Origin: Microvelia longipes
Taxonomy: Eukaryota > Arthropoda > Insecta > Hemiptera > Veliidae
Direction of reading: 5' to 3'
Assembly (NCBI GenBank): GCA_018340805.1
Contig: JACMZG010001913.1
Coordinates: forward strand, 34,818,272-34,882,271
Length of the DNA: 64,000 bases
A program made the position numbers and the translations under genes. Below the pieces are notes generated by a model. The model saw only the letters and a list, made by a program, of their open reading frames with translations, was not told the origin of the DNA and searched no databases. Below, piece after piece: positions 21,873 through 31,720 of this stretch (position 1 is the first letter of the stretch; every line of letters starts with the position of its first letter).

Positions 21873-22751
21873 ATGGAAGCGCTAAAAAGGAAAAGGTCAG
21901 TAATAAAGACTCAATTATCGAAATTTAGTAATAAAATAAAATCAAAAGTTTTATTAGAACTAAGTGAAGTTGAAACTGGGTTATACGTATTAGATAACCT
22001 CTATGATAATTATAAATGTGTACAGAACGAAATTGATGCTATTGTAGAAGAGGAAGATCTTGTAAAAGAAACTGATTACCGAGATGATATTGATGATTGT
22101 TATTTTGTTATTAAAAATATTTTGATTGGCAACAAATTGAAGCTTAATAAAGAAGAATCTGTCAACCGCGTACATGTAAACAAAGAGCCTCTGGCTTCAA
22201 ACATTAATTTTACTCCATACGATAATAACGAAACATTTTCTAATTTTACAAATAGATTAGAATTGTACATGGAACTTAAGGGAATTCAGTCGGACAAAAT
22301 GAAAGTAAGAATGTTTTTACACGCTTTAGGACCGACATTACATCAAAAAATTTACGAATTAGCATCACTTAAAAAGCCTTTAGAGATGAAGTACGATGAC
22401 TTACTGGATACATTGAACAATTACGTAGATCCTAAGCCTAGTAAATGGATGGCACAACATACATTCATTTCTAGAGTACAGAACAACGGTGAGTCTATTA
22501 TGGACTTCGCTACAAACCTGAAACAGCTGACAACGCATTGCGAGTTTATGTGTGGAGAATGTGGTAAGTCTATATCTGACAATTTTTTGGCTCCTCAATT
22601 TATTCGAGGTCTTGTTGATTCCGACATTCGAACTGATATTTTACAAGAAACAAAAGAAGTTACATTCAATGATATTGTAAAAAAAGCACAGACAATAGCT
22701 TTATCTAAGAAAGAAAATACATTAATAAAGACAAATACATACATTAAATAA
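21873..22751 (+). CDS. gag: Younger gypsy Gag (matrix/capsid part)
   Basis: 292-residue open frame whose ATG lies 28 bases after the LTR. It starts MEALKRKRSVIKTQLSKF and has a lysine-rich, coiled-coil-like N-terminal third. A capsid-like middle follows (FTPYDNNETFSNFTNRLELY, then KMKVRMFLHALGP). The zinc knuckles that should end Gag are not in this frame. They appear right after the stop, in the +1 frame (22741 onward). The switch lies in AAATACATACATTAAA (about 22733-22748), where a 4 bp tandem ACAT duplication would explain the shift. A programmed gag-pol frameshift is the alternative. The product would assemble the element's virus-like particle in the cytoplasm. Confidence 0.85.
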   Translation: MEALKRKRSVIKTQLSKFSNKIKSKVLLELSEVETGLYVLDNLYDNYKCVQNEIDAIVEEEDLVKETDYRDDIDDCYFVIKNILIGNKLKLNKEESVNRVHVNKEPLASNINFTPYDNNETFSNFTNRLELYMELKGIQSDKMKVRMFLHALGPTLHQKIYELASLKKPLEMKYDDLLDTLNNYVDPKPSKWMAQHTFISRVQNNGESIMDFATNLKQLTTHCEFMCGECGKSISDNFLAPQFIRGLVDSDIRTDILQETKEVTFNDIVKKAQTIALSKKENTLIKTNTYIK

Positions 22752-25700
22752 AACTGTACATGACGTAAATGCTATAAACCGGAAAAGTCCAAGTATTCAT
22801 AGAAAACCGTCCTCTGCTTGGGATGTTCTAAAAGGGCAATGTTTCCGATGCGGAAGTAAACAACATAGAGCGACTAATTGTGAATTTGTAAACAGCACTT
22901 GTGATTATTGTCGGAAAATAGGTCATTTGGCAAGTGTTTGTTTGACTAAAAAAGCAGGAAAACTTTCGCCATCATCAGTACGGCAGCACCAGGTAGAGGA
23001 AGACAGCGACAATGATAACGAACTAGATAACTTACATGAAATTAATATGATCGATACTAACACGAAAACGGACAAGTTCACAATAACTGTAACTATGGAA
23101 GGGATAAAGGTAAATATGGAGCTAGACACTGGAGCAGCCCTAAGCACTATAGCTTACAGCGACTTTAAGCGATTGGGATTAAATAAGAGACTTTTTAAAA
23201 CAAATGTCGAACTACGAACTTACACGGGTGAGACGATAAAACCAAGAGGTGTGGCTTTTGTACATGTAACTTTTAAAGACTGTGAATTCATTGGTAAAAT
23301 TATACATTATAAATGGAAAAGTAGATACCATTTTTGGACGTGACTGGCTAAGAGAGATTAAATTGGACTGGGCTGATATAAAATCTGTAAATGAATTAAA
23401 AAATCAACAATTAGACGCCTTATTGACAGAATTTCATGATTTATTTGAAGCAGGCATTGGAAAAATACCCCATGAACAAGGACACCTTTACTTAAAGGAG
23501 AATGTGAAACCAATTTATTGTAAGCCTCGACAAGTGCCTTTCGCTATCAAAGATAAAGTTGAAGAAGAAATTGATAGGCTCGTCAAAGAAGGCATTATAA
23601 CTAAAACAGATTACTCAGAATGGGGTACGCCTGTAGTGCCTGTAGTTAAACCTAACGGCAAAATACGGTTATGCGCGGACTACAAGGTCACTGTGAACAA
23701 AGTTATACAGGATATGAAATATCCTATACAAGAATTGAAGAGATATACGCGGCAATGAACAATGGTAAATTTTTCTGCACTCTGGACTTATCAAATGCGT
23801 ACTTACACATGACCAAGGATGACAATAGTGCACTGTTACAAACCTTAAGCACTCACAAAGGTCTATACAGAGTAAACCGCTTAATTTTTGGGGTAAAAGT
23901 TGCTCCAGCTTTATGGCAGAGATTTATGGACAAGATATTACAAGATATCACTGGTGTAAAATGTTTTTTTGATGACATCATCATACAGGGTTCATCCATG
24001 GAAGAACTTCTAAAAAGGCTACGGAAAGTATTTATCAAGCTTCGAGAGAACAATCTACGCTTAAACAGAGAGAAATGTAAGTTTTGCCAGAAAAGTATTA
24101 AGTATCTTGGTCATATTATCGATGAAAAAGGCTTACATAAAAGCAATGACAAAATTAAAGCTATTTTAAATGCGAAAACTCCAGAAAATGTTTCTGAACT
24201 TCGAACTCTACTAGGCCTGACTAACTATTACGGAAAATTTATACCAAATTTAGCAACTACTCTAAATCCACTCAATAATTTATTGCAGAAAGGTAAATCA
24301 TTTAAATGGACTAAAGAATGTGAAAGAAGTTTTCAAGTAATCAAGGAAGCAATAACTAACGACCAAACATTAGCTCATTTTAATCCCGGATTACCGATCA
24401 TTTTGGCAACTGACGCGTCGCCCGTAGGGCTAGGAGCTGTTATATCCCATAGGTACCCGGATGGATCAGAGAGACCGATCTCATTTGCCTCTAGAACTTT
24501 GTCAAGATGTGAATCAAGGTACAGCCAGATTGACAAAGAGGCAACGGCTATATACTGGGGATTAAAGAAATTTTTTCCCTACCTTTACGGTCGGAAATTT
24601 ATTTTATTGACGGATCACAAGCCGCTAGTATCAATATTTAATCCCAACCATTTATTACCATCACTATCTGCGTCAAGATTATTAAACTATGCTCTTTTTC
24701 TATCTGGTTTTGACTATTCTGTTGAATACAATAAATCCACTAACCATTCCAACGCTGATTACTTATCTAGATTCCCTACAGAACAGTCTAAATCAAACTA
24801 CCAAGACGATCATCATAAATTTCAAATAATCAAATGGATGCTTTACTTATTAACAGACAAGTAATAGAAAAGGAGACACAGCTTGATAAAAATCTAAGAC
24901 CTGTTTATGACAAATTAATATCGGGGGAATCCTTGAAAAGCCTTGGGCTACAAGACGAAGAATGGACAGTTCATGATGGATGTCTTTTTAGAGGTTCCCG
25001 CTTATGTATTCCAGAAAAGCTACAAGGTAGTATATTAAAAGAACTGCATACTGGTCACATGGGAATGCTAAAAATGAAATCTTTAGCAAGAAGTTATTGC
25101 TATTGGAAAAATATTGACTATGACATAGAAGAGTTAGTTAAATCATGTCGACGTTGTTGCCTCAGACAGAATGCACCGAACAAAGAAACTCAGCATATAT
25201 GGGAAAGACCAGAAATACCATGGACCAGGCTGCATATAGACTTTGCTGGCCCTGAAAGAGGTCTGTACTATTTTATCGTCGTTGATGCTACTACGAAATG
25301 GGTTGAAGTAATCCCTACAAAAACTACCACCGCTACATGGTGTATACAACAATTGCAAGGTTTATTTGCCACTTTTGGGGTACCGTATATTGTTGTATCA
25401 GATAACGGTCCCCAGTTTACCTCATCTGAGTTTAAAACGTTTTTGAAAGACATGGGAATATGGCATAAAACTTCCGCCCCATATCATCCATCAACTAATG
25501 GCCAGGCGGAACGCTTTGTACAAACGGTGAAGAAAGGTATTCTAGCTATGGGGGAAGAGCGTGGGACAATCCATGAAAAGCTTTCTCGTTTACTAATGCA
25601 ACTCCGACAGACACCTAACTCTACAGGGGTTTCTGCCTATGAACTAATGTTTAACAGAAAAATTAGAACTAATCTAGATGTCATGATGGGACCTATACAG

Positions 25701-25922
25701 ATTAAGACTAACAACGAAGAAAGACTGGATGCTAAAAGAAAACTAAGCCCAGGAGACCGAGTACAGGCTCGTAGCTTTTCCAACAAGGGAGAAAAATGGA
25801 AATTCGGCAACATTTTATCAAGAGATGGATCCTTACATTATCGCATAGAAATGGATGATGGAACAATATGGCGAAGGCATATTGATCAGCTGAGAGGAAA
25901 TAAATTACGAGGGGAGAACTGA
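22741..25922 (+). pseudogene. pol: Younger gypsy zinc knuckles and Pol, with three frame changes
   Basis: Two CCHC knuckles (CFRCGSKQHRATNC, CDYCRKIGHLASVC) are followed by aspartic protease (ELDTGAALS). Next come reverse transcriptase (LDLSNAYLHM, CFFDDIIIQG), RNase H (ATDASPVGLG, LTDHKPL), an HHCC domain (HTGHMGM ... CRRCC) and an integrase core (HIDFAGP, SDNGPQF, NGQAE). A short basic C-terminal tail follows. The frame changes near 23300 (an extra A in an AAAA run), near 23730 (one base lost) and near 24830 (one base lost). All domains and catalytic residues are otherwise present. The stop codon TGA at 25920 is made by the first three bases of the 3' LTR. It supplied the processing, copying and integration enzymes. 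Confidence 0.88.
25909..25919 (+). promoter_or_regulatory. Younger gypsy polypurine tract
   Basis: GAGGGGAGAAC abuts the 3' LTR and also encodes the last Pol residues. Confidence 0.75.
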
Positions 25923-26118
25923 TGCATATTTATTAATATTAGTAACTGCAGCTGACAGTTTAAATATTTATCACCTAGCAACGGATTTGTTTATCTTCAT
26001 TATGTCACTACTTTCTTTTTATGATTCTGTTAATGTGTTAAAATATACTTTACAATGTTGTTCTTAAAATTGTACTTTTATAAATGAAATTACTTAGTTA
26101 CTTCTTAAGAACGTATTA
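25920..26118 (+). repeat. Younger gypsy 3' LTR
   Basis: 199 bp, TGATGCATAT ... AACGTATTA, identical by eye to the two parts of the 5' LTR, and without the hAT insertion. Confidence 0.93.
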
Positions 26119-26375
26119 GTTTCGATCGTTATTGAAACAAATTTAGCAGGTAGAACAAATATAGGTAGAAACAAATTTAGCTATTTAATTTCTTATCAGC
26201 TCAAAATAATTTAAATATTAAATTAAAATGTCAAAATCTATTGTTTATGGAATAATGGGTTATAAAATTCAATGACTTAGAAATAGTTTTGATTATATAA
26301 AGTTAGGGAATTTTCTCAGTTATTGAGCAGATTTTAAACTTTTCTTTAAATCAGAAAGATTTTAAGTTACAATTC
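26119..26375 (+). repeat. Remainder of the older gypsy 3' LTR
   Basis: Similar to 16930-17154 (see there), and starts at the GTTTC duplication of the younger element. This implies the younger gypsy inserted into the older element's 3' LTR. Confidence 0.5.
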
Positions 26376-27940
26376 AATAATATGTGTTTATGTGTGTGCG
26401 AGTTTAAAACTGTTGTATAGAAAACATATCAACGGGGTTTTGGAATATTTTATTGTTTTATATAGATAAGTTTGTAGTGTGTTCAACATTTTACCGTGAT
26501 ATTTGAGAGAAATGTTATGTAATTAATTAAAGAATTTAAACTTTGTATTAAATTCTAAGATAATAATTTTCTAAATCTAAAGTTTAGTGTCTCTTTCTAT
26601 TAATATTAAACATACTTTAAAATGCTTGACTTATTTTATTTATACATTTTTGGATAGAGTTAAGCCAAAACTTAGTTTCTTAAAAGGTATAAGAAAATTC
26701 TGGAAACAACAAGCATGTTTTCTATAGAGTTCGTCTTCCTTCCAAGGTCAATTTTTGTGCAAAGTTTGATTTAAAGTGTTATTCCTTCGAAAGATTTTAA
26801 TAAGCGTGTTTACAAGATTTCTCTAAAAATAAACATACTTAAAAATGCTCGAATTATTTCATTTATTTATTTCTCGACAGAGTTAAGCTAGATAGAGCTA
26901 TTAGTTAGCTAACGTTTGCTAACTCCATTGCATATGTACTTAAATATAAAGATTTGCAAAACGAATTTCGTTTATTTTCATGGTGAGGGACCTCTGAAAC
27001 GGATTTTTGACACACTTTGCTTTTTGATTTCTACCATTCCACCCATCCCATTAGTCGTTTTTAAAATGGAAAATCGATAAACGGAAACAATGCTTATAAT
27101 TCTTTAATGGACAATTAAAATTTTTAGGTGGGTAATTAATGGTAAAGATCCTAAAAATTGATTCATGCAATATACAAGCCGGTTTGAAGTGGTAAATAAA
27201 GATTGATGACTAATAATAATGCTGATAACATAACTGTAGGAATGATGGGACCAGAAATATGCCTGAGAGTGAAAAAAGAGAATTTCAATATTATAATTAC
27301 CAAACGTGAACCCAGGTTAATGTAAAAAAACATTTGTTGGTCTTATACATTACTGCAATGGTGCTTAACTTCAAATCGATCAAATAATTTTTCCGCGTTT
27401 TATAAACTTAACAAATATTTTGCTGAGTTATTGTTGCCGGTTAATGACATCATAAAAAATATACCTATCTTCCGAATAGCAAAACAAGACCTAAAGATTA
27501 ATTTTTGTACTAAGTTCCAACATTCTAGGATAAACAAACTGAGAGGTGAGTTGAAAACATACACTCACATACATTGATCATTTGATACTACCGTGTTTTA
27601 TTTTTTTAAATTTTATTTTAAAATTACTACCGATTTAATTTAAAAAAAAAAATAAATCAGACTTAAAAAAAACAAAATTTGAAGAATTTACAATTGAAAC
27701 AACGGAAAAATCAGTATGTTGGAATTAACATTTTCGAACTTCATTTTAACAAGATTAAAAGTTTCAAGGTAAAAAGAAATAATAAATTACAAGAAATACG
27801 GATATTAAAAATAAAAAAAAGTACTTAAAATACATGTAGTACATATGTGGAACATGCTAAAATATACGGCCCATCAGTAGGGATACTACCGAGGCGAAAC
27901 AGAAAAAAAACTACCGTGTTTTGCAAAACATGAATAGTTG
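26376..27940. other. Intronic AT-rich DNA; repeat fragments
   Basis: No gene. GGGACCTCTGAAACGGATTT near 26985-27005 recurs at 59329. The stretch near 27430-27560 (GGTTAATGACATCAT, TTTTTGTACTAAGTT) resembles 47290-47400 and 59010-59110, so fragments of two dispersed repeats are present. Confidence 0.5.
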
Positions 27941-27941
27941 A

Positions 27942-28169
27942 CACAATATAATTGTGCGAGAGACACCTAGGAAATTCAGGGTCAGGAAATCAGGAGAGTT
28001 CAGGCTCTGCCGGCACCCTGATGAGTTAGACGTAACGAAACAGAGTGAGACAAGTCATTATGTCGAGCCATCAATGATGACGAATGTCGAATGATGGAAC
28101 AGTTCCCAGATGTAGCATTGCTTTTTGCTTGTTACATTTCCCAGGTGTCTCTCATACAATTATATTGTG
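27942..28169 (+). mobile_element. Short inverted-ended element with hammerhead-like core, copy 1
   Basis: The ends are inverted copies of CACAATATAATTGT followed by GAGAGACACCTAGGAAAT (left 27942-27975, right 28136-28169, few mismatches). The inside carries CGGCACCCTGATGAGTTAGA and then a ~100 bp stretch shared with the copy at 39391-39556 (e.g. CAATGATGACGAATGTCGAA). The left end, including TTTTGCAAAACATGAATAGT at about 27920-27939, is the inverse of 39195-39262. This is a rearranged copy compared with 39.2 kb. No protein is encoded. Confidence 0.65.
28004..28047 (+). ncRNA. Hammerhead-ribozyme-like core, copy 1
   Basis: CTGATGA (28018-28024) is followed by the stem-loop GTTA-GACG-TAAC and then GAAA (28037-28040), the hammerhead core order. 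Flanks GCTCTGC and ACAGAGT can form stem III. Against activity, the cleavage triplet reads GCC where NUH is required, and the remaining stem (GGCACC) is only 2 bp with a 2-base loop. It is probably an inactive or highly reduced relic. Confidence 0.4.
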
Positions 28170-28369
28170 ACACATACATAGATTCAATCAACTTTGTGTC
28201 AATAGGAGTTATTAAAAACACCTGAAACGTATAAATCAGGTGAAATACGGAATTCGGATATTAATTGCTATTTTTAACTATTCCCAATACAATCAATACA
28301 AACTCTTGTATTTGAATTCTAAAATATTATATTGAACAAAGCACCTGCATGAACCATTTTGTGTTCTAG

Positions 28370-28656
28370 GTCGATGGATATTTGGTCAAGCACTATGTCA
28401 TCTTGTTGCCTATGCTCAAGGCACATCAGTCTACATATCTACTCTAACCCTGACATCTATAGCTGTGGATAGATTCTTCGTCATAATCTATCCTTTCAAA
28501 CCCCGGATGAAGCTGTCTACCTGCGTGTGCATTATTGTTAGTATATGGGTGTTCAGTTTGGTAGTGACAGTGCCGTATGGACTATACATGCATCATAAAC
28601 ATATTAACGGAAGATATTACTGCGAAGAAAACTGGCCATCTGAGACACTAAGACAG
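28370..28656 (+). CDS. sNPFR: Short neuropeptide F receptor-like GPCR, exon covering ECL1-TM3-TM4-ECL2
   Basis: Internal exon, acceptor TTGTGTTCTAG, starting in phase 1 and continuing exactly from 9150 (TFIG-RWIFGQALCH). It encodes about 96 residues. It covers extracellular loop 1 with the conserved W, and TM3 with its disulphide cysteine (ALCHLVAYAQG). TM3 ends in DRF (SIAVDRFFVIIYPF), where DRY is usual. Intracellular loop 2 is HP-like (KPRMKLSTC), and TM4 is CIIVSIWVFSLVVTVPYG. Extracellular loop 2 contains YYCEENWPSE, typical of insect sNPF receptors; its cysteine should pair with TM3. The exon ends in phase 0 at CAG before a GTTAGA donor. TM5-TM7 and the C-tail must lie in later exons, none recognised to 64000. 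Confidence 0.9.
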
Positions 28657-28782
28657 GTTAGATTTCAATATATTTCTTTATCGATGTATCGATCTATAAA
28701 ATCGATCAATAATTACACGAACTATATAAAATTAAGTATATAATTATTTTTTTTTTTAAGACTGCAGTCCTATTAAAATTTA

Positions 28783-29028
28783 TATAATAATAATAATAAT
28801 GCCCGTTTAGAGCCTTGCGGCTCATCAGGGATAACCCTGCGGGAACCACCTCGAGTCGTAGTAGCAAACGTTACGCTCAAAGTGAATTCTAAAGTTGGCG
28901 ATAATTTATCTAAACAATAATCTTCAATAAACTGAGAGCGTAACCTGGGATGCAAACCCCAGACCTCCGTAGGTGTCAAAAGTTAGTGTAAAGACTAACG
29001 CCTTAACAACCTCGGCCACGGAGGCGGC
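28783..29028 (-). mobile_element. tRNA-derived SINE, copy 1
   Basis: Minus-strand element flanked by a 15 bp direct duplication, TCCTATTAAAATTTA (28768-28782 and 29029-29043). The head, read on the minus strand, has box A (GTGGCCGAGG then GTTAAGGCG, tRNA-Leu/Ser-like) and box B (GGGGTTTGCATCCCAG). The body ends in GAGCCGCAAGGCTC, CTAAACGGGC and an (ATT)n tail. It would be transcribed by RNA polymerase III and mobilised by a LINE supplied elsewhere (family knowledge). The exact duplication shows a fairly recent insertion, 127 bp downstream of the sNPFR exon donor. Confidence 0.88.
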
Positions 29029-29043
29029 TCCTATTAAAATTTA

Positions 29044-29606
29044 CTCTTTAATAATTACAACGCTATTTTTTATCTTAATGAGTAAGCAATAAGAGCCAAC
29101 GAAGCAAAACTCGACAATTTTATTTGTCTCAACTTGCAAATTGGTAAACCTACCGCCTCATTTAGTTCTACCTGGAACACACCATCATTTACAGTCTATC
29201 GACTACTTTAAATTTTGACACGCGTTTTCTTGGCGACGTTTTTACATTTCTTTTGTGTAGTTTTATTTTATGTTATCATTTTCATAATTAATTAGAAATT
29301 AGTTATCAAAACGATGTAAACACAAGAAGAACATTCAACGAAGTGAACAAATCCCGGGAAGGAGATTATAGGGGTAGAGATTTTCTCTCTTTTCAAGTAA
29401 TGGGTTGGCAGCGGCTTTTTTGATTTTCAAAATGCTTATGACCTTAAGGATTTTTAAACTAAACGATAGACTGACTGTAGGCATAGATTTATAGTTTTTA
29501 CGGAGAGCTAAAGCTGCAATTAGAGGAATTAATATTTTTACCTTGGAGTGTAGTATTAGACTTCAGTTCTTCAAATTTGTTTACACAATATACGTTTATA
29601 CAAGGA

Positions 29607-29641
<35 letters not shown>

Positions 29642-29642
29642 T

Positions 29643-29673
<31 letters not shown>

Positions 29674-30285
29674 TGGTGTGTGTGTGTGTGTGTGTGTGTA
29701 TGTATAAACACTTAGGAAGTCTTAAACCACTTGAAGGAATGATTCAGGTAATCGGTTTAGGATTTTCAGTCCAACCAAAAGTAATGAAATTAAAAGTAAC
29801 TTAAATTTCCTTCAAATCTTTATCCGTTTATAAATAGCATGTAAATGAAATAAGAAGAAATGATTGTGTGAAGTATTTTATTAAGGTTCTCTATAATTCT
29901 GGTTTTGTGGTTTTGTGGATTTTCTATGAATTTCTACGTTTAAATTTCTAGTTACTTTGAAGTTACCTTTATGTTACTTATTTAATCTTTGGTTAAAATT
30001 CCTTGTTAATCTTTCAGTCCGCTGGTTTCTGAGTTGACTTTGATCTGAGAGATAATAGGATAAAAGATTTAAAACTTAATGTATCTTTGTGATTTTACCG
30101 TCCCAAATAATGCTCTGATCCGTTAGTAATACGGTCAGTTTGTTTGTGTACATTTAGAGGAACTTAGTTATGTATTCCCTTAATTAACTTAAGTAAGGGC
30201 CAATGAGGAAAGGAGAAAGTGTTCATTAAAATAAGAGACCTTCTGCCTCTTATCCGATACAAGGCGTCATAACAGAGAGCAACTG
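29044..30285. other. AT-rich DNA with microsatellites
   Basis: No gene recognised. (TA)n lies at about 29609-29673, directly followed by (GT)n at about 29675-29700. Confidence 0.5.
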
Positions 30286-30351
30286 ACGCTTCATTTTGTG
30301 AGAATCAGAGTTCACATGAAGAATTCATAAGATCAAAAATAAACAAAAAAT

Positions 30352-30432
30352 TGGTTCGCACAGGCCGGGCTTTGAACCGACAACCTTTGAGACCCTTAGC
30401 GACCGCATTGACCACACAGCCAAGGGAGCTTA
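30352..30432 (-). mobile_element. tRNA-like SINE head, second type
   Basis: Read on the minus strand, CTTGGCTGTGTGGTCAATGC resembles box A and GTCGGTTCAAAGCCCGG resembles box B (GGTTCRANNCC), about 30 bases apart. The sequence further along that strand (30290-30350) is probably its body but shares nothing obvious with the other SINEs here. It cannot fold as a full functional tRNA by eye. Confidence 0.5.
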
Positions 30433-31031
30433 CGAAAGTATAGTGGACATAATTTGTACATAACCTTACAAAACTACATTTTCTAGGTTAACCATAAAAC
30501 ATCAGTTATTTGATTTGAAACATGTATAAAATGAATATTGACGTGTTAAAACTTAATGTATGTATTCAGAGGAATAATTTATGAATATAATGCAAGTTGT
30601 GTATACTGATTCCTGCTATGACCTTACCGCCTATAACCAAAAGTTCGTCCTTTCCGAGTTTATTTTCTGACGTTTATAGATCGACTAAATGTAGAAATAT
30701 TTTAAATTTAAGTATTTGATTTGCAATGATTAGTTGCTTGAACATCATCAATAAGTGAAAACTAGTCTAGTTTTCACTAAAATAAAAATAAAATTAAGAA
30801 AGAGGGGGAGGGGGGGGGGTAATACGGTAACAAAACTTACAATTTATTCTTATCATGTAACCTATCCTTATTATTTAATACACAAGAAATTTAGGCCTCA
30901 TTATGCAATATATTACCGAACTTTTTTACAACTTTGTTAATATCAGGGGGTTAGCCCCACCATAAGTAGATCTTTATGTAGATTCTCGGTATAACTTTTA
31001 TTTTAAAATGTCCAAAATGAAAGTTTGTTAA

Positions 31032-31287
31032 TATAATAATAATGCCCGTTTAGAGCCTTGCGGCTCATCAGGGATAACCCCTGCGGGAACCACCTCGGGT
31101 GGTAGTAGCAACCGTTACGCTCAAAGTGAATTCTAAAGTTGGCCATAAACCTAAACCATAAATCTAAACAACAATCTTCTATAAACTAGGAGCGTAACCT
31201 GGGATGCGAACCCCAGACCTCCGTGGGTGTCAAAGGTCAGTGTAAAGACTAACTCCTTAACGACCTCGGCCACGGAGGCGGTTGATT
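31032..31287 (-). mobile_element. tRNA-derived SINE, copy 2
   Basis: Same family and strand as 28783-29028. It has an intact box A (GGCCGAGGTCGTTAAGGAG on the minus strand), box B (GGGGTTCGCATCCC), the GTTCCCGCAGGGG and GAGCCGCAAGGCTC body and an (ATT)n tail. The flanking duplication is AAAGTTTGTTA (31021-31031 and 31288-31298). Confidence 0.85.
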
Positions 31288-31559
31288 AAAGTTTGTTAGT
31301 CCTTAGTAAAGATTGTTTGCAACTTTTTTTGTCTTAACTCAAAGCTTGTTTTTAGGTGTTATGTTTTCAATGGTGTAATAGTTTATTATCTGTTATTATT
31401 TTATAATTATGTGCCTTGAAAAAGACCTAATATATACTTAAAAGCATGGTAAATTAGCTTCTTATTCTCTTAAGACCAGTTTCGCCTAAAACTCATGAAA
31501 TTTATAATAGTATTTCTTTGTGTAAAAACTTTAACAACACAAAAAATTAAAATGTTTTA

Positions 31560-31720
31560 CTTTTAATTGTTTAACACACTAAGTGGACAAAAACAGCAAA
31601 AGGCAATAAAAACAACAAGTAACGGAAAAATAATAATATAACAACATAAAAAAGGGCACGGAAACAACAAAAGAAAACGTAACAACGTGAAATAACGGCA
31701 AGAAAACAACGGAAGTGTTA
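31560..31720. repeat. Degenerate minisatellite related to 33895-34146
   Basis: AACGTAACAACGTGAAATAA and CGGCAAGAAAACAACGG match the unit at 33.9-34.1 kb. The rest is an A-rich, AACAACA-like decayed repeat. Confidence 0.5.

Larger units (their letters stand above)
20863..26118 (+). mobile_element. Ty3/gypsy LTR retrotransposon, with nested hAT element
   Basis: The 5' LTR starts at 20863 and is itself interrupted; the 3' LTR is 25920-26118. The target duplication is GTTTC (20858-20862 and 26119-26123). Net of the hAT insertion and its duplicated 8 bp it is about 4.47 kb. The order protease, RT, RNase H, integrase is that of Ty3/gypsy, and there is no env. The integrase (IDFAGP, SDNGPQF) and the TGGCGACGAGGAT primer site recall Mag-like gypsy elements; that clade assignment is a judgement from memory of the family. 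It sits in sense within the sNPFR intron and within the 3' LTR region of an older gypsy copy. Confidence 0.93.

Noticed and set aside
28773..28979. 68-codon minus-strand open frame
   Set aside because: Lies inside a tRNA-derived SINE with target-site duplications.
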